Notes: generated by a model not told the origin, from the letters alone. A stretch of DNA of 15,395 nt from Bacteroidota bacterium (GCA_023251595.1 JAHEYM010000033.1:1-15395); one strand, 5' to 3'; positions 8,130-15,099 are shown, counted from the stretch's first letter. Made by a program: numbers and translations.

Positions 8130-9767
8130 TTACATCATCCCTTCCATGCCACCCATTCCGGGGTTACCGCCCATCGAAGGTGCTTTCTCTTCCTTAATTT
8201 CAGAAAGAACACACTCGGTAGTTAACAACATTCCGGCAATCGATGCAGCATTTTCCAATGCAACACGACTCACTTTAGTTGGATCAATTACACCCGCTGC
8301 AAGTAAATTTTCATATTGCTCTGTCCTCGCGTTAAAACCGTAATCAGTTTTACCTTCTTTCACTTTCTGTACAACGATTGAACCTTCAATTCCGCAGTTC
8401 GCAACAATCTGCCGAAGTGGTTCTTCAAGAGCTCTTCTAACAATTGCGAATCCTGTACTCTCATCTGCATTTTCGCCTTTGAGACCTTCGAGAGCAATAA
8501 TTGCACGAATGTATGCAACACCTCCTCCTGGTACAATTCCTTCTTCAACAGCAGCACGTGTAGCGTGCAATGCATCGTCAACACGGTCTTTCTTTTCTTT
8601 CATTTCCATTTCAGTTGCAGCACCTACGTACAAAACTGCTACACCTCCTGCAAGTTTTGCAAGACGTTCCTGAAGTTTTTCTTTATCGTAATCTGAAGTG
8701 GTTGACTCAATCTGCGCCTTAATTTGATTGATTCGTGCTGTGATGTCAGCCTTTTTACCTGCACCATTCACGATCGTCGTGTTGTCTTTATCAATTGTAA
8801 TTTTCTCGCATTTACCGAGATCAGTAAGAACAGCATTTTCTAATTTGAATCCTCTTTCTTCTGAAATTACAGTTCCACCTGTCAAAATTGCGAGATCTTC
8901 CAACATCGCTTTTCTTCTGTCGCCAAATCCCGGAGCTTTTACAGCTGCGATTTTTAATGAACCACGAATTTTATTGACAACCAAAGTTGCAAGCGCTTCT
9001 CCGTCGATATCTTCTGCAATAATTAAAAGTGGAGTTCCTGTCTGAACTTGTTTTTCAAGAACAGGCAGAAGTTCTTTCATGCTCGAAATTTTCTTGTCAT
9101 ATATAAGAATATATGGGTGCTCAAGAACGGTTTCCATTTTATCTGCGTTCGTCACGAAATATGGAGAAATATATCCACGATCAAATTGCATCCCTTCAAC
9201 GATTTCTACAGTCGTCTCTGTGCCTTTCGCTTCTTCAACTGTGATAACTCCTTCTTTTTTTACTTTTTCCATCGCTTCAGCAATTAATTTTCCGATAGCC
9301 GGATCATTGTTAGCTGAAATCGTTGCAACCTGCTCAATCTTTTTGTTGTCGTCACCAACAGATTGAGATTGTTTGCGTAGACTCTCTACAACTTTTTCTA
9401 CCGCTTTATCGATACCACGTTTCAGATCCATCGGATTAGCACCGGCAGCTACGTTTTTTAATCCGGCAGTTACAATCGCCTGAGCAAGAACGGTTGCAGT
9501 AGTAGTACCGTCTCCGGCAACATCAGAAGTTTTTGATGCAACTTCTTTCACCATCTGCGCACCCATATTTTCGATGGGGTTTGCAAGTTCGATTTCTTTC
9601 GCAACAGTTACACCGTCTTTTGTAATAACAGGTGCACCGTATTTTTTATCAATAATTACGTTTCGTCCTTTTGGACCGAGTGTAACCTTCACAGCATTTG
9701 CCATGGCGTCAACACCGCGTTTAAGTAGCTCGCGTGCGTCAACATTGTATTTAATGTCTTTTGCCAT
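8130..9767 (-). CDS. groEL: Chaperonin GroEL (60 kDa)
   Basis: A 545-residue protein starting MAKDIKYNVDARELLKRGVD. The family's ATP site is intact: TLGPKGRNVIID, GDGTTTATVLA and the late DDALHATRAAVEEG with its catalytic aspartate, then GGGVAYIRA. The C-terminus is the usual Gly/Met-rich tail (GGNPGMGGMEGMM) that projects into the folding chamber. Length is normal. GroEL forms a double seven-membered ring in the cytoplasm that encloses unfolded proteins with GroES as lid. groES lies 46 bp upstream on the same strand, so the two form a bicistronic unit; the bidirectional hairpin at 8075-8108 ends it. Confidence 0.99.
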   Translation of the reverse strand: MAKDIKYNVDARELLKRGVDAMANAVKVTLGPKGRNVIIDKKYGAPVITKDGVTVAKEIELANPIENMGAQMVKEVASKTSDVAGDGTTTATVLAQAIVTAGLKNVAAGANPMDLKRGIDKAVEKVVESLRKQSQSVGDDNKKIEQVATISANNDPAIGKLIAEAMEKVKKEGVITVEEAKGTETTVEIVEGMQFDRGYISPYFVTNADKMETVLEHPYILIYDKKISSMKELLPVLEKQVQTGTPLLIIAEDIDGEALATLVVNKIRGSLKIAAVKAPGFGDRRKAMLEDLAILTGGTVISEERGFKLENAVLTDLGKCEKITIDKDNTTIVNGAGKKADITARINQIKAQIESTTSDYDKEKLQERLAKLAGGVAVLYVGAATEMEMKEKKDRVDDALHATRAAVEEGIVPGGGVAYIRAIIALEGLKGENADESTGFAIVRRALEEPLRQIVANCGIEGSIVVQKVKEGKTDYGFNARTEQYENLLAAGVIDPTKVSRVALENAASIAGMLLTTECVLSEIKEEKAPSMGGNPGMGGMEGMM

Positions 9768-9813
9768 TTTTGTTTTAAGTTTTTAGTTTGAATTTTTTGT
9801 AAATGAAATGTGA

Positions 9814-10104
9814 TTAAAGGACTGCGAAAATATCCGATTCGCGCATGATGAGATAATCTTTACCTTCATGTGAAATTTCGGTTCCGGCATATTTTCCGTA
9901 TAAAACGGTGTCGCCTGCTTTTACAGAGGGCTTGTTGCCTTTGTCATCTACTTCGCTTGTAGAAATGACTTTTCCTCTTTGAGGTTTTTCTTTGGCAGTA
10001 TCCGGAATGATGATTCCGCTGCTTGTTTTTTCTTCCGCCGGAGCGGGTTCTACCACAACTCTGTTCTGAGTACCTGCGATAGGTCTGATGTTAACGTTCG
10101 ACAT
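9814..10104 (-). CDS. groES: Co-chaperonin GroES (10 kDa)
   Basis: A 96-residue protein with an ATG start. It begins with IRPIAGTQNRVVVEPAPAEE, followed by the mobile loop that docks on GroEL (KTSSGIIIPDTAKEKPQRG, about residues 26-44), and contains the roof and barrel strands VKAGDTVLYGKYAG and EGKDYLIMRESDIFAVL. Length is normal. It caps GroEL and is co-transcribed with groEL downstream. The 235 bp upstream of it contain a terminator for the preceding secG operon, a dispersed repeat, an inverted repeat and a sigma-54-like promoter, so groESL most likely has its own start of transcription. No canonical CIRCE element is present. Confidence 0.98.
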   Translation of the reverse strand: MSNVNIRPIAGTQNRVVVEPAPAEEKTSSGIIIPDTAKEKPQRGKVISTSEVDDKGNKPSVKAGDTVLYGKYAGTEISHEGKDYLIMRESDIFAVL

Positions 10105-10173
10105 GTTTTTGAATTTTTTTAGATGTGTAACAAATATGAATGCAAATTATTTTTTTTGCCGGGAGCCGCGCTC

Positions 10174-10189
10174 TGCACTTCTTGTGCCA
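10174..10189 (-). promoter_or_regulatory. Candidate sigma-54 (-24/-12) promoter of groESL
   Basis: The minus strand reads TGGCAC-AAGAA-GTGCA. This fits TGGCAC-N5-TTGCA with one mismatch, and exactly 10 nt separate the invariant GG (-24) and GC (-12). Transcription would start near 10163, about 60 nt before the groES ATG. A looser sigma-70-type box (CATATTTG, minus strand, 10131-10138) lies nearer the gene but has no matching -33 element. Inferred only from sequence; the neighbouring sigma-54 activator makes it more plausible. Confidence 0.4.
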
Positions 10190-10194
10190 CTTGC

Positions 10195-10219
10195 ATTGTC
10201 AGCACCTCATTGCGACAAT
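10195..10219. promoter_or_regulatory. Inverted repeat ATTGTC-N13-GACAAT upstream of groES
   Basis: Perfect 6-bp arms at 10195-10200 and 10214-10219, separated by 13 nt, lie just upstream of the sigma-54-like promoter. The shape suits binding by a dimeric regulator of the chaperonin operon. It does not match CIRCE (TTAGCACTC-N9-GAGTGCTAA). Confidence 0.4.
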
Positions 10220-10256
10220 TTTTCACCTTTTAGGAAGAAGCTAAATTTAGTGACAG

Positions 10257-10277
10257 AAAAAAATGCCATGTTGGCAT
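10257..10277 (-). terminator. Rho-independent terminator downstream of secG
   Basis: On the minus strand ATGCCA-ACA-TGGCAT forms a 6-bp stem with a 3-nt loop and is followed at once by seven T residues. It lies 63 bp past the secG stop and would end the miaB-secG transcription unit before groES. Confidence 0.65.
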
Positions 10278-10286
10278 CAAAAATCC

Positions 10287-10336
10287 GGTGACCGACCCTC
10301 TGGTCACTGAGCCTGTCGAAGGGTCGAAGGGCCGAA
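10287..10336. repeat. CTTCGACAGGCTCAG-type dispersed palindromic repeat
   Basis: The minus strand carries CCCTTCGACAGGCTCAGTG, a sequence class I recall as very common in intergenic regions of Bacteroidota and other environmental bacteria. It is set in nested inverted repeats: GTGACC/GGTCAC (10289-10306 region) and GACCCT/AGGGTC around the core. It begins 4 bp beyond the secG stop codon. It may add to termination or mRNA 3' stability, but no function is established. Confidence 0.7.
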
Positions 10337-10339
10337 GTC

Positions 10340-10696
10340 TTACTTAGGTTGTTCCGGTTGCTGTCCGCCTTCAGGCGATGGATTCTGTGGAGGGGGCGGT
10401 GCGCTTGGGAGAGCGGGAGCACTTGTCTGCTGTTTTGCTTTTATCTCTTCAGGAGTTTCCTGTCTCTCCCCGGTTCTTACCGGTCTGATAAAATTTGTGA
10501 TTAAAACCAAAACGACAAGACTGGATGCCAGTACCCAAGTCGCTTTTTCAAGAAAATCGGCAGTTTTTCGAACTCCCATGATCTGACTTGCAGCAAATCC
10601 CGAGGCTAAACCACCACCTTTCGAGTTCTGAACTAAAATCATCAGTATGAGCAAAAGACACACTATGACTAACAATATCGCGATAATCGTTCCCAT
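10340..10696 (-). CDS. secG: Preprotein translocase subunit SecG
   Basis: I take the ATG at 10696, giving 118 residues; a longer frame runs back to 10756 but would overlap the previous gene and add a charged, non-family N-terminus. Two membrane helices are clear (about residues 3-22 and 52-70), joined by the conserved QNSKGGGLASGF loop and an SQIMGVRKTADFLEKATW segment. The C-terminus is a Pro/Gln-rich tail (TSAPALPSAPPPPQNPSPEG), a frequent variable extension in Bacteroidota SecG. SecG is an accessory subunit of the SecYEG channel in the inner membrane and assists SecA-driven export. Its start lies 7 bp beyond the stop of the TPR-like gene, so the two are co-transcribed. Confidence 0.95.
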   Translation of the reverse strand: MGTIIAILLVIVCLLLILMILVQNSKGGGLASGFAASQIMGVRKTADFLEKATWVLASSLVVLVLITNFIRPVRTGERQETPEEIKAKQQTSAPALPSAPPPPQNPSPEGGQQPEQPK

Positions 10697-10703
10697 TTTC
10701 TTT

Positions 10704-11669
10704 TTATTTTTCAGCCAAATTCCGTATTTCTGAAATTCGGGCTGCAAAGTAACCACTTTTTTCGGGGAATTTCAACGATAATTTTTGAAAATCTCTGATT
10801 GCCTTCACAAAATGACCCTGTTTAACATAAATATCTGCTAAAGTCTCCGATATTATATAGTCGTTTTCTTCTACACTCGCCTTCGCCATCTGGGCTGCCG
10901 AGTAAAATTCTTTCTTCACAGCCCCTGCCGGTGAAATTGTTGGCGCCATCTCAATAAACCGATCAATTAAGTCCGAAAAGCTTGGTTTAGCTGTACTATC
11001 CACCCCAATTTGCGCCGCACTTGTCCCATTTTCTCTTACTCTTTCTGTTTCTGTTTCTGTTTCACTTTCACTTTCACTTTCTCTTTCTCTTTCTGGTACC
11101 AATGGCAAGTCTTTCGAAATTATCTTCAGCCATTGTGTGAATGAGTGTGACTCATCTTCCTTCTTTTGTACTTCCTCAGTTGGAGAGGGGGTAGGCAGGT
11201 CTACTTCGGGTGAAGTTTCCACAATATCCCCCGCTGGAGGGGGTAGGCTTGCCTGCCATAACGAAGTGGAGGCATGGGGGAGGAGGATTTCCTGCAAAGT
11301 TTCCACCTTTTCTGCTAACTGTTCACTGTTCACTGTTTCTGTTTCTGTTTCTGTTTCTGTTTCTGTTTCTGTTTCTGTTTCTGTTTCTGCAATGTGAAGG
11401 ACAATCTCTTTCACCTCCTCCTTCTCCTGCTCTTTCTCTTTCTGATATATCAGTGCGTGCAAAACCTTCCTGTCAGGCACGTGACAGGCAGCGTCTTTCA
11501 ATAATTTGCTGAGATCAATATGTTTCTGATCATGAAGGTTTTTTGCTAAGAGAAGATAGACCGTCTGGAAATAAGGATATTCTTCCCTGAGCCTGTTTAG
11601 AAGTTGTATGCTCGATGTGTCAAGCGTTGACGGGTCTTCAATCCATTTATAAAATTGATCTTTGTTCAC
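10704..11669 (-). CDS. TPR-like protein with an expanded low-complexity linker
   Basis: A 321-residue protein with a GTG start only 3 bp after the lptE stop. Residues 1-75 are a helical domain (FYKWIEDPSTLD, YPYFQTVYLLLAKNLHDQ), and residues 229-321 a second helical domain with a TPR-like end (SETLADIYVKQGHFVKAIRDFQKLSLKFPEKS). This two-ended form recurs, from memory, between lptE and secG in Bacteroidota; its role is unknown. There is no signal peptide. Residues about 95-228 are a disordered linker made largely of repeats: nine ET dipeptides (95-112), a proline-rich part (142-164) and an ER/ES/ET run (193-210). At DNA level the linker consists of hexamer, heptamer and intergenic-type repeats read in frame (see the repeat entries), so its length is likely to vary between strains. 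Confidence 0.8.
   Translation of the reverse strand: MNKDQFYKWIEDPSTLDTSSIQLLNRLREEYPYFQTVYLLLAKNLHDQKHIDLSKLLKDAACHVPDRKVLHALIYQKEKEQEKEEVKEIVLHIAETETETETETETETETETVNSEQLAEKVETLQEILLPHASTSLWQASLPPPAGDIVETSPEVDLPTPSPTEEVQKKEDESHSFTQWLKIISKDLPLVPERERESESESETETETERVRENGTSAAQIGVDSTAKPSFSDLIDRFIEMAPTISPAGAVKKEFYSAAQMAKASVEENDYIISETLADIYVKQGHFVKAIRDFQKLSLKFPEKSGYFAARISEIRNLAEK
11034..11093. repeat. Hexanucleotide microsatellite coding ER/ES/ET
   Basis: On the coding (minus) strand three GAAA-containing hexamers succeed each other: GAAAGA-like (Glu-Arg), GAAAGT-like (Glu-Ser) and GAAACA (Glu-Thr). All keep the frame of the TPR-like protein, residues 193-212. Confidence 0.85.
11174..11202. repeat. 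GGAGAGGGGGTAGGCA-type element read in frame
   Basis: The plus strand contains TTGGAGAGGGGGTAGGCAGG. It resembles the element at 11228-11284 (shared GGAGnGGGGGTAGGC core) and the one at 15146-15177. It encodes about DLPTPSPTEE of the TPR-like protein linker. Confidence 0.6.
11228..11284. repeat. Intergenic-type element with GCTGGAGGGGGTAGGC core, read in frame
   Basis: The plus strand runs CCCCCGCTGGAGGGGGTAGG, then TTGCCTGCCATAACGAAGTG and a GGCATGGGGGAGG end. CCCCC/GGGGG arms form a hairpin around GCTGGA. I recall such elements as dispersed between genes; here it codes for residues about 129-148 of the TPR-like protein. Confidence 0.6.
11317..11387. repeat. Nine perfect GAAACA hexamers plus short GTTCACT heptamer run
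   Basis: Plus-strand TGTTTC is repeated nine times without error at 11334-11387 (coding strand GAAACA, Glu-Thr). It is flanked at 11317-11333 by about two 7-bp GTTCACT units, a relative of the TTAATTG heptamer family. Both are in frame in the TPR-like protein. Confidence 0.95.
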
Positions 11670-11672
11670 CTC

Positions 11673-12194
11673 TTACCAGTTAACAACAGCTCTGTTAAAA
11701 ATATCGTCAACCAATTGTTCGCTGATTTGTCTAACCAATTCTTCTTCAACCGATGAAAGTGGTTGACTGCTTGGGTAGTCTGCGAAACGTGAAAAAGCAG
11801 ACTCAAAATTCTGTTTCTCGTCTTTGGTGTTGGTGAATTTTATACTCACACTAATCGTAAGACGATTCAATGCAGCAGTCTCATTCCCTTGAATCGAAAT
11901 AGGCGAGGTGCTGTATCCCGTAATAGATCCTTCAAAACGAATATCGCCATTGTTTTCAGCCAGCGAAAGTTTTGTCTGAGAAAGAAATTTATCTTTAAGT
12001 TTTTCGGAGAAGGTTTGGCTCAAGGATGGATTTACCAAGGGAGCATAATTTGGAAAATGTTGAACCGAAATTGTCTTCACATCAATCGGCAAATTTCCCC
12101 CAACCATCCCGTAGTGTATATGACAGGATTGAAAGGAAATTAATATCCCTCCGAATGTTAATAAACCAATAAAAAATTTAATTATATTTTTCAA
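11673..12194 (-). CDS. lptE: LPS assembly lipoprotein LptE
   Basis: A 173-residue protein. No ATG precedes the signal peptide; the start is TTG at 12194-12192, and that TTG is the first unit of a heptamer repeat. Residues 1-24 form a lipoprotein signal (KNIIKFFIGLLTFGGILISF, then Q-S-C24). The mature part has the Bacteroidota LptE features HIHYGMVGGNLPIDVKTISV, FSEKLKDKF, RLTISVSIKFTNTKDEKQNF and the closing EEELVRQISEQLVDDIFNRA. LptE plugs the outer-membrane LptD barrel and helps place lipopolysaccharide in the outer leaflet. It lies between the sigma-54 activator and the TPR-like gene, 57 bp and 3 bp away, and must be co-transcribed with them. Confidence 0.9.
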   Translation of the reverse strand: MKNIIKFFIGLLTFGGILISFQSCHIHYGMVGGNLPIDVKTISVQHFPNYAPLVNPSLSQTFSEKLKDKFLSQTKLSLAENNGDIRFEGSITGYSTSPISIQGNETAALNRLTISVSIKFTNTKDEKQNFESAFSRFADYPSSQPLSSVEEELVRQISEQLVDDIFNRAVVNW

Positions 12195-12246
12195 TTATTA
12201 ATTGTAATTGTAATTGTTAATTGTTAATTGTTAATTGTTAATTGTT
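12192..12246. repeat. TTAATTG heptamer array covering the lptE start
   Basis: About seven 7-bp units (AATTGTT, with AATTGTA and AATTATT variants) fill nearly all of the gap between the sigma-54 activator stop (12252) and lptE. The array includes the TTG start codon of lptE. Confidence 0.9.
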
Positions 12247-12251
12247 TTCGC

Positions 12252-13589
12252 CTATTCCTCAATATTATATTCCTTAATTTTTCTATACAGCGTTCTCTCG
12301 GAAATTCCCAACTCCTGTGCTGCCCTTTTTCTCCTGCCCTTGTGTTTTGCTAAAGCTCTTTTAATCCACTCCTCTTCCCGCACTTGTAAAGATAATGATT
12401 CTTCAACTTCCTGATGTTCTTCAAACGGTTCAGCTTCCTTCAATTTATGTTCAACATGACCTATTGAAGTTGATGTTGCAGAAATTGAATCTCTATGTGC
12501 AATCTGAGATGCAGGCAGAGGAGTAGGATTGAGCGGCGGTGTCGGCTGAACAGGTACTGTCAAAGCCGTCGAATGACTCATAGGCACTTCGGACCTTAGC
12601 TTTAATTTTTCGAAGTCCGGATTACGGTGCGTGAGATGATCAAAATCGGAATTTTCGATTCCCGTGTGTCTGACCAACGCCCCGACAATGGTCTTCATTT
12701 CCGTAATATCTTTCTTCATGTCGAATAATACTTTATATAATAATTCGCGTTCCGAAAAATCATTCGATTTATTTTCACCTTTTACAATCACCGGTAATCT
12801 TGATATATTTTCGTCGGGTAAATATTTTCTGATGGTCTCTAAAGAAATAACTCTGTTTTTTTCTAATATCGAAACCTGTTCCGTTACGTTTTTTAATTGT
12901 CGTATATTACCTGGCCATGTGTAGGATAACATTGCACGAACTGCATCGGGAGTCAATTCTACCGGTGGCATTCGATAGCGATCAGCAAAATCGCTCGCGA
13001 ATTTTTTAAATAATAAATGAATATCCTCGGAACGCTGACGCAAGGGTGGCATTTGTATCGGTACAGTACTCAAACGATAATATAAATCTTCACGAAATTT
13101 GCCTTGTTGAATCGCGTCAGGTATATATACATTTGTGGCGCAAACCAGACGCACATTTGTTTTCTGCGCTTTCGAAGAACCTACTTTAATAAATTCTCCT
13201 GTCTCTAAAACCCGCAGCAAACGAACCTGTGTATTATGCGGTAATTCTGCTACTTCATCCAAAAATATCGTTCCTCCATTCACACCTTCAAAATATCCTT
13301 TTCTTGCTTCATGAGCTCCCGTGAATGATCCTTTTTCATGTCCGAATAATTCCGAGTCAATCGTACCTTCAGGAATAGCACCGCAATTTACCGCGATAAA
13401 TGGTCCGTGTTTTCTTGCACTTAACTGATGTATAATTTGGGGGAAGATTTCTTTTCCTACACCACTTTCTCCCGTAATCAAAACTGTTATATCCGTGGGC
13501 GCTACCTGTTTTGCGATATCAATCGCATGCTCAAGTAACGGCGAATTTCCAATAATCCCAAACCTTAATTTAATTTCCTGCGTCGTCAC
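12252..13589 (-). CDS. Sigma-54-dependent enhancer-binding transcriptional activator, no receiver domain
   Basis: A 445-residue protein from GTG 13589; its first residues MTTQEIKLRFGIIGNSPLLE match what I recall of relatives, so the start is probably right. It begins directly with the AAA+ domain: Walker A GESGVGKE (40-47), the sigma-54-contact loop as GSFTGA (87-92, usual form GAFTGA), Walker B GTIFLDE (106-112), and later ATN and FREDLYYRL sensor/arginine-finger regions, then TWPGNIRQLKN. A long Ser/Pro-rich linker (about 335-385) leads to a Fis-type helix-turn-helix at the end (KRAAQELGISERTLYRKIKE). With no receiver or GAF domain, its activity is not set by phosphorylation within the protein. 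Its targets are unknown; a sigma-54-like site stands before groES in this window. Confidence 0.95.
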   Translation of the reverse strand: MTTQEIKLRFGIIGNSPLLEHAIDIAKQVAPTDITVLITGESGVGKEIFPQIIHQLSARKHGPFIAVNCGAIPEGTIDSELFGHEKGSFTGAHEARKGYFEGVNGGTIFLDEVAELPHNTQVRLLRVLETGEFIKVGSSKAQKTNVRLVCATNVYIPDAIQQGKFREDLYYRLSTVPIQMPPLRQRSEDIHLLFKKFASDFADRYRMPPVELTPDAVRAMLSYTWPGNIRQLKNVTEQVSILEKNRVISLETIRKYLPDENISRLPVIVKGENKSNDFSERELLYKVLFDMKKDITEMKTIVGALVRHTGIENSDFDHLTHRNPDFEKLKLRSEVPMSHSTALTVPVQPTPPLNPTPLPASQIAHRDSISATSTSIGHVEHKLKEAEPFEEHQEVEESLSLQVREEEWIKRALAKHKGRRKRAAQELGISERTLYRKIKEYNIEE

Positions 13590-13617
13590 GGATGGTGATT
13601 TATTGATATAGTGATTT

Positions 13618-13682
13618 TTTAATTGTTAATTGATAACTGTCAATTGTTAATTGTTAATTGTTAATTGTTAACTGTTAATTGT
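13618..13682. repeat. TTAATTG heptamer array overlapping the miaB 3' end
   Basis: About nine 7-bp units (AATTGTT with AACTGTT and AACTGTC variants) fill most of the gap between miaB and the sigma-54 activator gene and run into the last codons and the TAA stop of miaB. Confidence 0.9.
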
Positions 13683-15095
13683 AGCCTCCCCAAGTAAAGT
13701 AGCCGGAGTACACCCCGTAATCAGAACATCTACCAAATCTCCTTTCACAAAATTTCCTCTTGGAAAAACCACAACTTTATTGTGATCACTCCTTCCTGAT
13801 ACGTGATTTTCTGATCGTTTGGAAATTCCTTCAACCAAAACTTTTTGAATTGTATTTAAATCAGCTTTATTGCTTTCGTGCGAAGAAATAGCTTGCTGTT
13901 GAATTACTTCCTGTAACCTTCTTCCTTTTATTTCTTCCGCCACATCATCTTTATATTTTCTTTCTGCGAAGGTTCCCGGTCTCTCCGAATATTTAAACAT
14001 ATATGAAAAATCATATCTTGCCCATTTCATTAATGATAATGTTTCCTGATGATCTTCTTCCGTCTCTCCGCAAAATCCGGTAATTATATCGGAAGAAATA
14101 CCGCATCCGGGAATAATTTTTCTGATTGATTCCACACGCTGCATATACCACTCACGTGTATATCCGCGATTCATGCGCTCAAGCACAACCGAGCTGCCCG
14201 ACTGTATAGGCAGATGTATATAGTTGCAAATATTTTCATGAGCAGCCATTACATAAATAACATCATCACTCATATCTTTTGGGTGTGATGTCGAAAATCG
14301 AACTCTTATATTTTTATCAACTGCAGCAACTTTTTCAAGTAATTCAGCGAAATGTATTTTGGGTGAAGTGTCCGTTCCCCACTTATAGGAATCTACATTC
14401 TGTCCGAGTAAAGTCACTTCTTTGTAACCCTGATCACTCATCATTTTTACTTCTTCTACGATCGAGTGCGGATCGCGACTTCGCTCCCGTCCCCGCGTAA
14501 ACGGCACCACGCAAAACGAGCACATGTTATCGCATCCACGCATGATCGAGATAAAAGCGGATACGCCGTTGCTGTCTAATCTCACCGGACTAATATCCGC
14601 GTAAGTTTCCTCTCTCGATAGAAGTACATTTACTGCCTTTTGCCCACCTTCGACTCTTTCAATCAGGTTAGGCAGATCGCGGTAAGCATCCGGTCCCGCA
14701 ACGATATCGACTATTTTTTGTTTCTCGAGTAGTTCAGATTTTAAACGTTCAGCCATGCAACCCAACACCCCGACAATCAATCCCGGATTCGTTTTTTTTG
14801 CCGCTTTGAAATCATGCAATCTCGCCCAAATCCTCGACTCCGCGTTGTCACGAATAGCGCATGTGTTTAGTAAAATTACATCGGCTTGTTTCGGATCATT
14901 CGTCGTCGTAAACCCAACACCGGCAAGTATCGACGCCACTATTTCGCTGTCCGAATAGTTCATCGCACAACCGTAACTCTCAAGATACAATTTCCGGCTC
15001 TCAAACGTCGGCAGCATCGATTTCAACTCCATCACTTCCCCTTGTCGATCTTCCGGCAAAAGCTCATTCACACCCCGCACTCTGTCTAAACTCAT
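13668..15095 (-). CDS. miaB: tRNA-2-methylthio-N6-dimethylallyladenosine synthase MiaB
   Basis: From ATG 15095 it is 475 residues. The frame stays open further upstream to 15158, but that would read through the promoter and add a cysteine-containing leader unlike the family. The N-terminal UPF0004 domain holds the three cysteines of the auxiliary iron-sulfur cluster (C43 in YLESYGCAMN, C79 in LLNTCAIRDNAE, C113 in VGVLGCMAERLK). The radical-SAM motif is C188-x3-C192-x2-C195 (MRGCDNMCSFCVVPFTRGRE). The C-terminus is a TRAM domain (VEGISKRSENHVSGRSD to LLGEA). MiaB adds the methylthio group at C2 of i6A37 in tRNAs reading UNN codons. It is the first clear gene of the minus-strand operon, preceded by a strong promoter. 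Its last residues (ATINS) and stop lie in a heptamer repeat. Confidence 0.97.
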   Translation of the reverse strand: MSLDRVRGVNELLPEDRQGEVMELKSMLPTFESRKLYLESYGCAMNYSDSEIVASILAGVGFTTTNDPKQADVILLNTCAIRDNAESRIWARLHDFKAAKKTNPGLIVGVLGCMAERLKSELLEKQKIVDIVAGPDAYRDLPNLIERVEGGQKAVNVLLSREETYADISPVRLDSNGVSAFISIMRGCDNMCSFCVVPFTRGRERSRDPHSIVEEVKMMSDQGYKEVTLLGQNVDSYKWGTDTSPKIHFAELLEKVAAVDKNIRVRFSTSHPKDMSDDVIYVMAAHENICNYIHLPIQSGSSVVLERMNRGYTREWYMQRVESIRKIIPGCGISSDIITGFCGETEEDHQETLSLMKWARYDFSYMFKYSERPGTFAERKYKDDVAEEIKGRRLQEVIQQQAISSHESNKADLNTIQKVLVEGISKRSENHVSGRSDHNKVVVFPRGNFVKGDLVDVLITGCTPATLLGEATINS

Positions 15096-15099
15096 CGCA

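Noticed and set aside
8728..9366. Several plus-strand frames across groEL
   Set aside because: groEL on the minus strand is unambiguous over its full length; these frames are shadows.
10088..10291. 67-residue plus-strand frame between groES and secG
   Set aside because: It spans the groES regulatory region, inverted repeat and secG terminator and shows no protein-like features.
10105..10300. CIRCE/HrcA operator before groES
   Set aside because: AGCAC and GTGC pieces occur, but no TTAGCACTC-N9-GAGTGCTAA arrangement can be found.
11137..11512. Plus-strand frames with Val-Ser or Leu-Phe repeats
   Set aside because: They are antisense shadows of the hexamer repeats inside the minus-strand TPR-like gene.
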